64,000 nt of DNA from Cryobacterium soli (GTDB lineage Bacteria > Actinomycetota > Actinomycetes > Actinomycetales > Microbacteriaceae). A model generated the notes under the pieces. It searched no databases and was not told the origin of the DNA. It saw nothing but the letters and a program-made list of their open reading frames with translations. Of this stretch, positions 43,850-52,011 are shown one piece after another. The position numbers and the translations under genes were made by a program. The stretch is taken from contig NZ_CP030033.1 in the NCBI RefSeq assembly GCF_003611035.1, forward strand, positions 2,232,001-2,296,000, read 5' to 3'. Numbering within the stretch: the first letter of the stretch is position 1; every line of letters starts with the position of its first letter.

Positions 43850-44905
43850 ATGGCCGCCTCCAGTTCAGCCCCGCGTGGCGCCGCATCCGTCGTTCGTCGG
43901 GCGGCGGTGGTCTACAACCCGGTGAAGACGGACGTCGTGCGGCTGCGCGCCGGGGTCACCGCCGCTGCCGCCACGGCGGGGTGGGGCGAGACGCTGTGGT
44001 TCGAGACCAGCGTGCAGGACCCAGGACAGCGGGTCACCCGCCAGGCGCTACGCCTGGGTGTGGACCTGGTTCTCGTCGCGGGCGGCGACGGCACGGTGCG
44101 CGCCGTCGCGGAGTCGCTGCGTTCAGCTGAGGTGCCGCTGGCCGTGCTGCCGGTCGGCACCGGCAACCTGCTGGCGCGCAACCTGCAACTCCCCCTGAAC
44201 AGCCTCGACGATGCCATCGTGATCGCGTTCACCGGCGACAGCCGGGCGATCGACCTCGGCGTGGCTTCGGTGACCTACGCGGACAACCACATCGAGGACC
44301 ATGCCTTCCTGGTGATGGCCGGCCTGGGTCTTGATGCACAGATGATCGCCGCGACCCGCCCCGACCTCAAGAAGCAGGTGGGCTGGCTGGCCTACGTGGA
44401 CGCGGGCATGCGCGCCCTGCCCAAGGCCGAGCAGTTCCGCATCCGCTACAACCTGGGCACCCGCAGCGAGCACCAGGCTCTCGTGAGCACCATCCTGATC
44501 GCCAACTGCGGCGTGCTGCCGGGCAACATCCAGTTCCTGCCCGACGCGTTGGTCGACGACGGGATCCTCGACATCGCCGTGCTTCAGCCGCGTGGGGTGC
44601 TCGGCTGGTTGAAGATCTGGCGCCGCGTCACCTGGCAGAACGGCGTGCTGCGCCGATTCGCCGTGGGACGGCGCATCATCGAGCTCACCGAGACCGACGA
44701 CGAGCGGGCCATGACCGTGCTGCGCGCCACCGACATCCGCATCGTTCCCGACAAGCCGCAGGAGTTCGAGCTCGACGGCGACGAGTTCGGGCTGGTCCGC
44801 AGCGTCTTCCTGCGCGCGGATGCCGGAGCCCTGTTGGTGCGCGTGCCGGCCGGACGAGCGCCGGTGGTCTCGGTCCCCTCGTCCGGCCGAGGCCCCGCCG
44901 GCTGA
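43850..44905 (+). CDS. Diacylglycerol kinase-catalytic-domain lipid kinase
   Basis: 351 residues. ATP-binding motif is VAGGDGTVRAVAESL, with LPVGTGNLLARNL for substrate and nucleotide. This places it with bacterial DgkB/YegS-type kinases that phosphorylate diacylglycerol or ceramide-like lipids. The C-terminal lobe ends in a Pro-rich tail. Divergent from serS. Confidence 0.9.
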   Translation: MAASSSAPRGAASVVRRAAVVYNPVKTDVVRLRAGVTAAAATAGWGETLWFETSVQDPGQRVTRQALRLGVDLVLVAGGDGTVRAVAESLRSAEVPLAVLPVGTGNLLARNLQLPLNSLDDAIVIAFTGDSRAIDLGVASVTYADNHIEDHAFLVMAGLGLDAQMIAATRPDLKKQVGWLAYVDAGMRALPKAEQFRIRYNLGTRSEHQALVSTILIANCGVLPGNIQFLPDALVDDGILDIAVLQPRGVLGWLKIWRRVTWQNGVLRRFAVGRRIIELTETDDERAMTVLRATDIRIVPDKPQEFELDGDEFGLVRSVFLRADAGALLVRVPAGRAPVVSVPSSGRGPAG

Positions 44906-44924
44906 GGTCCCCCTCCGCCTGGCG

Positions 44925-45479
44925 TCAGCCGATGTCAGCCCGACGCCGGGCCCGCCAGGAAGCCGCGTGCCAGAAGAGAAGGCCGGCCACGATGATCAGG
45001 CCGGCCGTGATCAGGGGCGGCGCGACCAGATAGCTGAACTGCTGCAGCACCATGTCCAGCGGCGGATCCCCGGTGCCGGAATAGGAGGAGCTCCGGAACA
45101 TATTGCTCACGGCGTGCCACTGCAAGGTGAAGCCACCGGCGGGAAGCACCACACCGATCACCCAGAGCAACGTGATGAACGGGTTCCACCGCTGCCGTTC
45201 CGGTTCGTCGTGGAAGACGTCCGAGTCGAAGCCCAGCGGGTCAAGGTCGCCGATCTCGTCGGGTGCGCCGGCGAACGCCGCGACGGCCGGCGAAACGGGT
45301 CCGGCAGGCGGGTCGCCGATCCGTGCGGAACCACCCCGCGTGGTTCTGCCCCGGGAGGTGCCGGCCGGCGCCGCACCGGGCTGCGCCGTCTGGGAGTCAC
45401 CGGCCTGGTACCCCCGTTGGTAGATGGCATCGTGGCGCGGGTCGAAGGCCGGCCGATCGGTTCCCCCCGGGGTGCTCAC
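44925..45479 (-). CDS. Two-helix membrane protein downstream of pheA
   Basis: 184 residues from GTG 45479, overlapping the pheA stop by 4 nt. The N-terminal 100 residues are disordered and proline-rich. Two membrane helices, WNPFITLLWVIGVVLPAGGF and the helix near residues 153-173, are joined by a loop. No known family. Probably coexpressed with pheA by position only. Confidence 0.75.
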   Translation of the reverse strand: MSTPGGTDRPAFDPRHDAIYQRGYQAGDSQTAQPGAAPAGTSRGRTTRGGSARIGDPPAGPVSPAVAAFAGAPDEIGDLDPLGFDSDVFHDEPERQRWNPFITLLWVIGVVLPAGGFTLQWHAVSNMFRSSSYSGTGDPPLDMVLQQFSYLVAPPLITAGLIIVAGLLFWHAASWRARRRADIG

Positions 45480-46420
45480 GCGCCCGGCTCCCCCGAGATC
45501 AGACCGCGCAGCCAGTCCCTGGCCTCGATGAAGACCTCGTCGTCGTAACGGGAGGTGAACACATTGGGTTGTTTGTCGGCCCGCGGGTACGAACCCAGGA
45601 AGAGCACCTTGGGGCTGAACCGGCGAAGGCCCAACAGGGCATCCGCCACGCGCTCGTCGAAGATGTGCCCGTCGGCGTCGATGACGAATCTGTATCGACC
45701 CATGGCATCGCCGATCGGCCGGGATTGGATGAGGCTGAGATTGACACCGCGGGTGGCGAACTGCTCGAGCATGTCGAGCAGTGCGCCGGCCCGGTCCTCC
45801 GGCAGTTCCACGATGACGCTGGTCTTGTCCGCGCCGGTCGGCGCCGGGATGACCGTGGTGCGGCCCACGAGCACGAACCGGGTGACGGCGTTGGGGTTGT
45901 CGCCGATGTTGCGGGCGAGCACGACCAGGTCATGGTGCTTCTCGATGCCCGGCGGGGCCACGGCGGCGTCGGCAGGGCCGGGCTCGAACAGGGCCGCGGC
46001 GGCGGCCACGTTGCTCGACGAGGGGATGTGGCCGTGCTTGGGCAGGGTGCCTTCCAGCCAGCTGCGGCACTGCGCGTAGGCCACCGGGTGGGCGTTCACG
46101 ATCTTGACGTCCTCGAGGGCGGTGCCTGGCCTGGCCACGAGCACGAAGTTCACGGGCACCAGGTACTCCCCGATGATCCGCAGATTGGGCACGCTCGCGA
46201 GGGCGTCCTGGGTAGCGCTGACGCCGCCGTCGACGGAGTTCTCGATGGCGATCATGGCGGCCACGCTGCGTCCGCTCACGACGTCGGCGAAGGCCTCGCC
46301 GACGTTGTTGACGGCCCGCCACGGAAGGCCCTGGGCCTCCGGAACCTGGGCGAGGGCGGCCTCGGTGAAGGTTCCCGCCGGCCCAAGGAAGCTGTAGTGC
46401 ACATCGGGAGTCTCTGGCAT
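45476..46420 (-). CDS. pheA: Prephenate dehydratase
   Basis: 314 residues. The catalytic domain covers residues 1-190 (FLGPAGTFTEAALAQV at the start, NSVDGGV near 60, and the conserved TRFVLVGR, here VTRFVLVGRTT). The ACT domain follows with the ESRP-like motif IQSRPIGDAMGRYRFVID for phenylalanine feedback. Converts prephenate to phenylpyruvate. Leaderless by position: TAGGCT 7 nt before the ATG. Confidence 0.95.
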   Translation of the reverse strand: MPETPDVHYSFLGPAGTFTEAALAQVPEAQGLPWRAVNNVGEAFADVVSGRSVAAMIAIENSVDGGVSATQDALASVPNLRIIGEYLVPVNFVLVARPGTALEDVKIVNAHPVAYAQCRSWLEGTLPKHGHIPSSSNVAAAAALFEPGPADAAVAPPGIEKHHDLVVLARNIGDNPNAVTRFVLVGRTTVIPAPTGADKTSVIVELPEDRAGALLDMLEQFATRGVNLSLIQSRPIGDAMGRYRFVIDADGHIFDERVADALLGLRRFSPKVLFLGSYPRADKQPNVFTSRYDDEVFIEARDWLRGLISGEPGA

Positions 46421-46427
46421 GGCTCAC

Positions 46428-46433
46428 AGCCTA
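46428..46433 (-). promoter_or_regulatory. -10 element of a leaderless promoter for pheA
   Basis: TAGGCT on the minus strand, 7 nt before ATG 46420. Confidence 0.5.
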
Positions 46434-46455
46434 GTTGGAGTGCAAGACTGGGGGC

Positions 46456-48072
46456 ATGAACGAACGCGCAGGCACCCCGGCCCAGAAATCCGATCTGATC
46501 GACGTCGAAGCCCTCATCAGGGCGTATTACGACCTCAAGCCGGATGTCTCGGTTGCGGCGCAGCGGGTCGTCTTCGGTACCTCCGGCCACCGGGGCAGCT
46601 CGCTGAACACCGCGTTCAACGAGAACCACATCCTCGCCACCACCCAGGCCATCGTGGAATACCGCGCCGGCCAGGGCATCACCGGACCGCTGTTCATCGG
46701 CGCCGACACCCACGCGCTCAGCGGCCCCGCGACCACGACGGCCCTCGAGGTGCTCGTGGGCAACGACGTGCGTGTGCTGGTCGACGAGTTCGACGACTAC
46801 GTGCCCACCCCGGCGCTCTCGCACGCGATCCTGGCCTACAACCGCGCCGGCCACGACGACCAGGCCGACGGCATCGTCGTCACCCCGAGCCACAACCCGC
46901 CCATGGACGGCGGTTTCAAGTACAACCCGCCGCACGGCGGACCCGCCGACAGCGACGCCACCTCGTGGATCGCCAACCGCGCCAACGAGATCATCGAGGG
47001 CGGCATGCGCGACGTGCGCATGGCGGAACCCAGCGCCGTCGAGACCTACGACTTCCGCGGCCACTACGTCGACGACCTCGAGAACATCATCGACATGAAG
47101 GCAATCAAGGCCAGCGGCATCCGCATCGGCGCCGACCCGCTGGGCGGCGCGAGCGTGGGCTACTGGGGCGCGATCCGCGACCGCTACGAGCTCAACCTCA
47201 CCGTGGTCAACCCGCACGTCGACCCCACCTGGGCGTTCATGACGCTGGACTGGGACGGCAAGATCCGGATGGACCCGTCCAGCCCCTCCGCCATGGCCTC
47301 TGTGCTGGCGCACAAGGACGAGTTCGACATCCTCACCGGAAACGACGCCGACGCCGATCGACACGGCATCGTCACGCCTGACGCCGGCCTGATGAACCCG
47401 AACCACTTCCTGGCCGTGGCCATCGAATACCTCTACAGTCACCGCGACGGCTGGCGGGCGGATGCCGCGATCGGCAAGACGCTCGTCTCCTCCACCATGA
47501 TCGACCGCGTCGCCGGGTTCCTCGGGCGCGAGCTGTGGGAGGTCCCGGTGGGCTTCAAGTGGTTCGTGCCCGGTCTCATCGACGGCTCGGTCGCCTTCGG
47601 CGGCGAGGAAAGCGCCGGAGCGAGCTTCGTGCGCTTCGACGGAACCGTCTGGACCACCGACAAAGACGGCATCCTGCTGGCCCTGCTCGCCTCGGAGATC
47701 CTCGCCGTGACTAGCAAGTCCCCCAGCGTGCGATACGCCGAACTCGCCGAGCACTTCGGCGCCCCGGCCTACGAGCGTATCGATGCCGTGGCCACCCCGG
47801 CCCAGAAGGCCGCGCTGAGCAAGCTCGACGGAGACGCCATCACCGCCACCCAGCTCGCCGGCGACAAGATCATCGGCGCTCTCAGCCACGCTCCCGGCAA
47901 CGCCGCGGCCATCGGCGGCGTGAAGGTCTTCACCGAGTACGCCTGGTTCGCTGCCCGGCCCAGCGGCACCGAAGACGTCTACAAGATCTACGCCGAGTCG
48001 TTCAAGGGCCCGGAGCACCTGAAGCAGGTGCAGATCGAGGCCAAGGCCATCGTCGACGCCGCGATCAGCTAA
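46456..48072 (+). CDS. pgm: Phosphoglucomutase (alpha-D-glucose phosphate-specific)
   Basis: 538 residues. Phosphoserine loop is VTPSHNPPMDGGFKYN, metal loop is GNDADADRHGIVT, sugar loop is FGGEESAGASF, and the phosphate-binding end is ARPSGTEDVYKIYAES. Interconverts glucose-1- and glucose-6-phosphate for glycogen and cell-wall sugar synthesis. ATG 46456 follows GGGGG; an in-frame TTG at 46435 is less likely. A bidirectional terminator lies 22 bp after the stop. Confidence 0.95.
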   Translation: MNERAGTPAQKSDLIDVEALIRAYYDLKPDVSVAAQRVVFGTSGHRGSSLNTAFNENHILATTQAIVEYRAGQGITGPLFIGADTHALSGPATTTALEVLVGNDVRVLVDEFDDYVPTPALSHAILAYNRAGHDDQADGIVVTPSHNPPMDGGFKYNPPHGGPADSDATSWIANRANEIIEGGMRDVRMAEPSAVETYDFRGHYVDDLENIIDMKAIKASGIRIGADPLGGASVGYWGAIRDRYELNLTVVNPHVDPTWAFMTLDWDGKIRMDPSSPSAMASVLAHKDEFDILTGNDADADRHGIVTPDAGLMNPNHFLAVAIEYLYSHRDGWRADAAIGKTLVSSTMIDRVAGFLGRELWEVPVGFKWFVPGLIDGSVAFGGEESAGASFVRFDGTVWTTDKDGILLALLASEILAVTSKSPSVRYAELAEHFGAPAYERIDAVATPAQKAALSKLDGDAITATQLAGDKIIGALSHAPGNAAAIGGVKVFTEYAWFAARPSGTEDVYKIYAESFKGPEHLKQVQIEAKAIVDAAIS

Positions 48073-48093
48073 CGCCCGCCCGCGAGTTGCGCG

Positions 48094-48128
48094 AAAATGC
48101 CCCTTCACGAGCCGTGAAGGGGCATTTT
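48094..48128. terminator. Bidirectional terminator between pgm and the amidase-domain gene
   Basis: 15-bp arms AAAATGCCCCTTCAC / GTGAAGGGGCATTTT, loop GAGCC. The flanking A and T runs serve both converging genes. Confidence 0.9.
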
Positions 48129-48163
48129 TCCGCAAGTGGGCGTGCCGGTTTTGGCCTAGCGCG

Positions 48164-48844
48164 CTACGGGATGCTCCAGTAGTACGCGGTGCCGCCCGGG
48201 TGCTTCTCGGTGATCGCGAAATCCACCGAGAGGTAGTCGGTGTCGTCGGTGTGCCCGGCGTAGAAGATCTCGATGTCGTCGCCGCTGCCCTCGATGCGCG
48301 ACACGACAGCGGTGTGGTCGCGGTCGCCGGAGTTGTCCCAGTCGAACTGCACGACGTCGCCGAGCTTCACCTGGTCGCGCTGGTCGTCGGTGAGCGCGGT
48401 GGCCCGGCCGGAGTCGGCGATGTAGTTCATGAACGCCGTCGAACTCACCCATGGTGACGAGAAGTCGAAGTCCGAACCGGTGCCGCTGGTCCACCAGTCG
48501 TCGTCCATGGCCCAGCCGCGGGCGACAAGCGACTGGCTGGTGAAGTTCACGCAGTCGTTGCCGTCGACAACACCATATTCGTCGGTGTTGTAATCGCTCC
48601 AGTAGGTCAGCGCGTAGCTCAGCTGGGCCTGCACCGCGGGGTCGACGTCGACCGGGGCGGCCGTGGTCGCGGGGGTCTCCCTCGGCTCGGATTCCTGCAC
48701 GGCCGTGCTGGCTGCATCCGCTGCCGTGGAAGCCTCCGGCGACTCACCCTGCTGGGCGCCTGAGGCCAGAGCCACCGACCCGACGACGATTCCGCCGAGT
48801 ACCAGGGCGACAACGCCGATCCGTGCTGGTCGAGCTAAAGCCAC
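48164..48844 (-). CDS. Secreted amidase-domain (Amidase_6) protein 1
   Basis: 226 residues from GTG 48844 (AGAGGTAG just before). A signal peptide (VALARPARIGVVALVLGG) is followed by an Ala/Thr/Pro linker and the putative amidase domain: GNDCVNFTSQSLVARGW with the catalytic Cys, WVSSTAFMNYIADSG, LGDVVQFDWDNSGDRDHTAVV with the His, and IFYAGHTDDTDYLS. The domain (PF12671 type) resembles NlpC/P60-like cell-wall hydrolases. Paralogue of the next gene. Confidence 0.85.
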   Translation of the reverse strand: MALARPARIGVVALVLGGIVVGSVALASGAQQGESPEASTAADAASTAVQESEPRETPATTAAPVDVDPAVQAQLSYALTYWSDYNTDEYGVVDGNDCVNFTSQSLVARGWAMDDDWWTSGTGSDFDFSSPWVSSTAFMNYIADSGRATALTDDQRDQVKLGDVVQFDWDNSGDRDHTAVVSRIEGSGDDIEIFYAGHTDDTDYLSVDFAITEKHPGGTAYYWSIP

Positions 48845-48954
48845 AACTACCTCTATTCGGGGGGACGAATCGTCAAGCAAACCATAGGTTTGTTTGAAGA
48901 GTCTGGGACAGACCCATGAGACTCACGATGAGGCCGACTGCGCAAGGTGTCGGC

Positions 48955-50145
48955 CTAGACGACGCTCCAGTAGCTGACGCTGCCGCCCGACAGGGCCAAC
49001 GATTCGTCGACCGATCGGTAGTCGGTGTTGTTGGTGTGACCGGCGTAGTAGATCTCGATGCCGGTGGCGGTGTGCTCGACCCGCGTGACGATACCGGTGT
49101 GGTCCTTGTCGCCGGAATCGTCCCAGTCGAACTGCACGATGTCACCCACCTTCACCTCGGCGCGCTGGTCGGCGCGAAGCGGCGTGGCCCGCTCCGGGTG
49201 GGCGGCGAGATAGGCGGCGAAGGCCGTTGAACTGGCCCAGGCCGGGCTGTACTGGCCGCCGATGAACGACCAGTCGGCGTCCATCGTCCAGCCGCGCGCG
49301 ATGAGGGATTGGCTGGTGAAGTTCACGCAGTCGTTGCCCGGGATGGCGCCGTACACGGCGGAGTTGTAGAGCTGCCAGTGCGCGAGAACGTAATCGATCT
49401 GAGCGGTGACTCTCGGGTCGGGCACATACGTGAAGGTGAGTTCCCGTGCCACGGGGGCGATGGTCACGGTTTCGTCGGCGGCCGCCACCGCGGCGATCGC
49501 GACGCCGGCGGTGGGTTCGATGGCCTGGGTGAGCGCGGCCGTCGCGGCGGCGGAGACCGAGGTGCCGTCGGTCGAGGCCGCATCGGTCGTACCCGCGGCT
49601 GTGCTGACGTTCGCTCCGCCGACCACCTGTACGGGCGCATCCGTGCCGGCGTAGAGGTTGACGGCGACCGATCCGGTGCCGAGGTCGGTGGCCGCGGGGG
49701 TCTGCAGGGTCACGGTGTCGTCGGTCGCCGAGACCACAGTGGCGGGGTTTCCGCCGAAGCTGGCGCTGGTCACGGCGGCGAGGTCGGTGCCGGTGACCGT
49801 CACCAGGGTGCCACCGGTGACCGGACCCGCGGGCGTTCCGTCGGCCGCGACGACGGCGCTGCGGATGATCGGCTGGGCCGGCTCGATCACGGTGGGCACG
49901 GTGATCGTGGCCGAGGGGGTGGGCGTGGCCGTGGTGGCGGCCGTACTGGCCGCGACGGGCGCCGTCGCCTCGGCGCTGAAGGCACCGCTGTCGACCATGA
50001 GGCTGCCGACGATCGTGACGGCCGTGCAGCCGGCGGTGAGGCTTGCGACGATCACCAGGTGGCGCTTGCGCTGCGCCTTTTTCAGTTGGCGTTTGAGTTG
50101 TCTACGGGTGGATGTACTGGGGTCTGGCGAAGGAGCGGGGCGCAC
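48955..50145 (-). CDS. Secreted amidase-domain protein 2 with IPT/TIG domain
   Basis: 396 residues from GTG 50145. A cytoplasmic basic stretch (RRQLKRQLKKAQRKRH) and one membrane helix (near 30-50) precede an IPT/TIG-like Ig domain (about 88-170: VTGGTLVTVTGTDLAAVTSASFGG), an Ala/Thr linker, and the same amidase domain (GNDCVNFTSQSLIARGW, GDIVQFDWDDSGDKDHTGIV, YYAGHTNNTDYRS). It looks like the membrane-anchored, domain-added version of the paralogue 110 bp downstream, and both probably act on the cell wall. Confidence 0.85.
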   Translation of the reverse strand: MRPAPSPDPSTSTRRQLKRQLKKAQRKRHLVIVASLTAGCTAVTIVGSLMVDSGAFSAEATAPVAASTAATTATPTPSATITVPTVIEPAQPIIRSAVVAADGTPAGPVTGGTLVTVTGTDLAAVTSASFGGNPATVVSATDDTVTLQTPAATDLGTGSVAVNLYAGTDAPVQVVGGANVSTAAGTTDAASTDGTSVSAAATAALTQAIEPTAGVAIAAVAAADETVTIAPVARELTFTYVPDPRVTAQIDYVLAHWQLYNSAVYGAIPGNDCVNFTSQSLIARGWTMDADWSFIGGQYSPAWASSTAFAAYLAAHPERATPLRADQRAEVKVGDIVQFDWDDSGDKDHTGIVTRVEHTATGIEIYYAGHTNNTDYRSVDESLALSGGSVSYWSVV

Positions 50146-50257
50146 GAAGTCGTTTCTCGTCGGCTGGGTGGGGACCCGTTAGGAAAACATGCCTACGTGA
50201 GTGAAACCTGTGCGGAGCCTCGCAAACAGCCGCACGGGCCCCGTTCCGAGGCGCTGA

Positions 50258-51124
50258 TCAGTTGTACGAGGGCGCCGCCGGCAGACCGAAGAATTCCTCG
50301 AGCGTGGCGACACCGGTGTTGTGCATCTCGGTGGCCAGGTCGATGCCGATGTACCGGAAATGCCAGGGTTCGTACTCGTAGCCGGTCACCTCGACCTTGT
50401 CGGCCGGGTAACGCAGTAGGAAGCCGAAACGCCAGGCGTTGGCGGCCAGCCACTGGCCGTGCGGAGTGTCGCCGAAGCAGGCCGCGAGGGAGCACTGGCC
50501 GGGCTGGGCGCTGATGTCGATGGTGAGCCCGGTCTGGTGCTCGCTGGTTCCCGGCCGGGCCGTGCTGAGGTCGGCGCCGACCTGGCCGAGGTTGGCGATG
50601 TCCCTGTTGTAGACGTTGGTCTGGGTGTCGAAGCTGCGGTACGCGCTCTGCGATTGCAGCGCCAGCCCGGTCTCCGCCGTGAAGGCGGCGAAGAGGGCGA
50701 CGACGGCGTCGGATGCTTCGTGGCGCATCCGCGGTTCGTTCGCGTACGGAACCGGCACGTCGACGAGGTCGTCCGGGCTGTAGTCCACGGGATTCAACGG
50801 CCTGAGCTTGTCCACGACCACCCAGATGCTGTCGGGGTCGTCGATCGAGTGGGCCGCGCGGTCGAAGGTAGGTGCCGGGGCGGGCTCTGGGGCGGCCGAC
50901 GGCGACGGCCGCACCGGCTCGACAGGTGCGGTCGGTTCGGGAGTGCCGGACGGGGTGGCCGGCTGGGCGTGGCCCGTGGAGGTCGACGAGGCCGCGCGCC
51001 CGGTGGCTCCGCCCACGACGACGGCCGTGATCCCGGCCGCGACCAGAAGCACCGCAACTGCTCCCACTAGAGCGCGTCTGCGGCGTACTTTCGGTGACGC
51101 CCCCCGGCGCGTTTCTCCTGTCAC
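50258..51124 (-). CDS. VanY-type D-alanyl-D-alanine carboxypeptidase (M15B)
   Basis: 288 residues from GTG 51124. N-terminal membrane helix (about 17-40), Pro/Ser-rich linker, then the M15 domain: SEHQTGLTIDIS (first Zn ligands His and Asp) and GYEYEPWHFRYIG (Glu and His). It trims the D-Ala terminus of peptidoglycan stem peptides outside the membrane. Third cell-wall gene in a row on the same strand. Confidence 0.92.
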   Translation of the reverse strand: MTGETRRGASPKVRRRRALVGAVAVLLVAAGITAVVVGGATGRAASSTSTGHAQPATPSGTPEPTAPVEPVRPSPSAAPEPAPAPTFDRAAHSIDDPDSIWVVVDKLRPLNPVDYSPDDLVDVPVPYANEPRMRHEASDAVVALFAAFTAETGLALQSQSAYRSFDTQTNVYNRDIANLGQVGADLSTARPGTSEHQTGLTIDISAQPGQCSLAACFGDTPHGQWLAANAWRFGFLLRYPADKVEVTGYEYEPWHFRYIGIDLATEMHNTGVATLEEFFGLPAAPSYN

Positions 51125-51131
51125 GTTGCCG

Positions 51132-51137
51132 AGCCTA
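51132..51137 (-). promoter_or_regulatory. -10 element of a leaderless promoter for the VanY-type gene
   Basis: TAGGCT on the minus strand, 7 nt before GTG 51124. Confidence 0.45.
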
Positions 51138-51216
51138 GTCTGCGGATGTGTCGCTGCGGCGCGCTGCTCAACCGTCGTGAGGGAATTCCGCCGAGCCGAC
51201 GACTGTTCCCCTAGGT

Positions 51217-51912
51217 ATGCGAATTGTTATAGCAGGTGGCCATGGAAAGATCGCTCGAGCCCTCACCCGGGAGCTGAGCCGTGACGGGCACACCGCCGTC
51301 GGCCTGATCCGTTCGGAGGAACAGAGCGCCGATCTTCTGCTGGACGGCGGCCAACCGGTGGTGATCGATCTCGAGGACACCACTGTCGAGAAGCTGGCCG
51401 AGGTTCTCGCCGGGGCTGACGTCGCGGTCTTCGCGGCCGGAGCCGGAGCCGGAAGCGGCGATGCGCGCAAGAATTCGGTCGACCTGGGCGCCGCGGTTCT
51501 GCTCGCGAACGCAGCAGAGTCCGCCGGTGTGCCCCGGCTGGTGCAGATCTCGTCGACAGGCGCCGACCTCGTGCGCGATGGTGCCACCCCGTCAGAGGTC
51601 CCAGACGACTTCGTCGCGTACCTCCGCGCCAAGCTCGGCGCCGAGGAGGACCTGGTGCGCCGTGACCTCGCGTGGACCATCGTGCGGCCTGGAACCCTCA
51701 CCGACGATGAGGCCACTGGACTGGTACGCCTCGAGCGCACCGGCCCCGACGAAAGCGGCACCGTGCACCCGGAGACCACGGGCAGCATTCCGCGCACCGA
51801 CGTGGCTGCCGTACTCGCCGAGATGATCCGTACCGGTGCTGGCGCGCGCGCGACCCTGCACCTCATTTCGGGTCCCGCCGGCGTCTCCGAAGCGGTCGCG
51901 ATCTTCGCCTGA
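51217..51912 (+). CDS. NAD(P)-binding (atypical SDR) protein
   Basis: 231 residues. The Rossmann loop is IAGGHGKIARAL (GxxGxxG), and the AAGAG, ISSTGAD blocks and YLRAKLGAEEDL (Tyr-x3-Lys: YLRAK) follow the divergent SDR pattern of NAD(P)H-binding epimerase-like proteins. No specific reaction can be assigned. Divergent from the VanY-type gene. Confidence 0.88.
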   Translation: MRIVIAGGHGKIARALTRELSRDGHTAVGLIRSEEQSADLLLDGGQPVVIDLEDTTVEKLAEVLAGADVAVFAAGAGAGSGDARKNSVDLGAAVLLANAAESAGVPRLVQISSTGADLVRDGATPSEVPDDFVAYLRAKLGAEEDLVRRDLAWTIVRPGTLTDDEATGLVRLERTGPDESGTVHPETTGSIPRTDVAAVLAEMIRTGAGARATLHLISGPAGVSEAVAIFA

Positions 51913-52011
51913 CCACGAGGACCCCTCCTCCACAGGGAGGGGTCCGGTGGGGTTCTCCACCGCTGATTCATTGGGATCCGCGGTGTCGGTGGTCGGTGCT
52001 TCACTGTCCCT

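Noticed and set aside
46276..48135. 619-codon minus-strand frame opposite pgm
   Set aside because: Gly/Val/Asp/Arg-rich shadow frame over a well-recognised phosphoglucomutase, common in GC-rich DNA.
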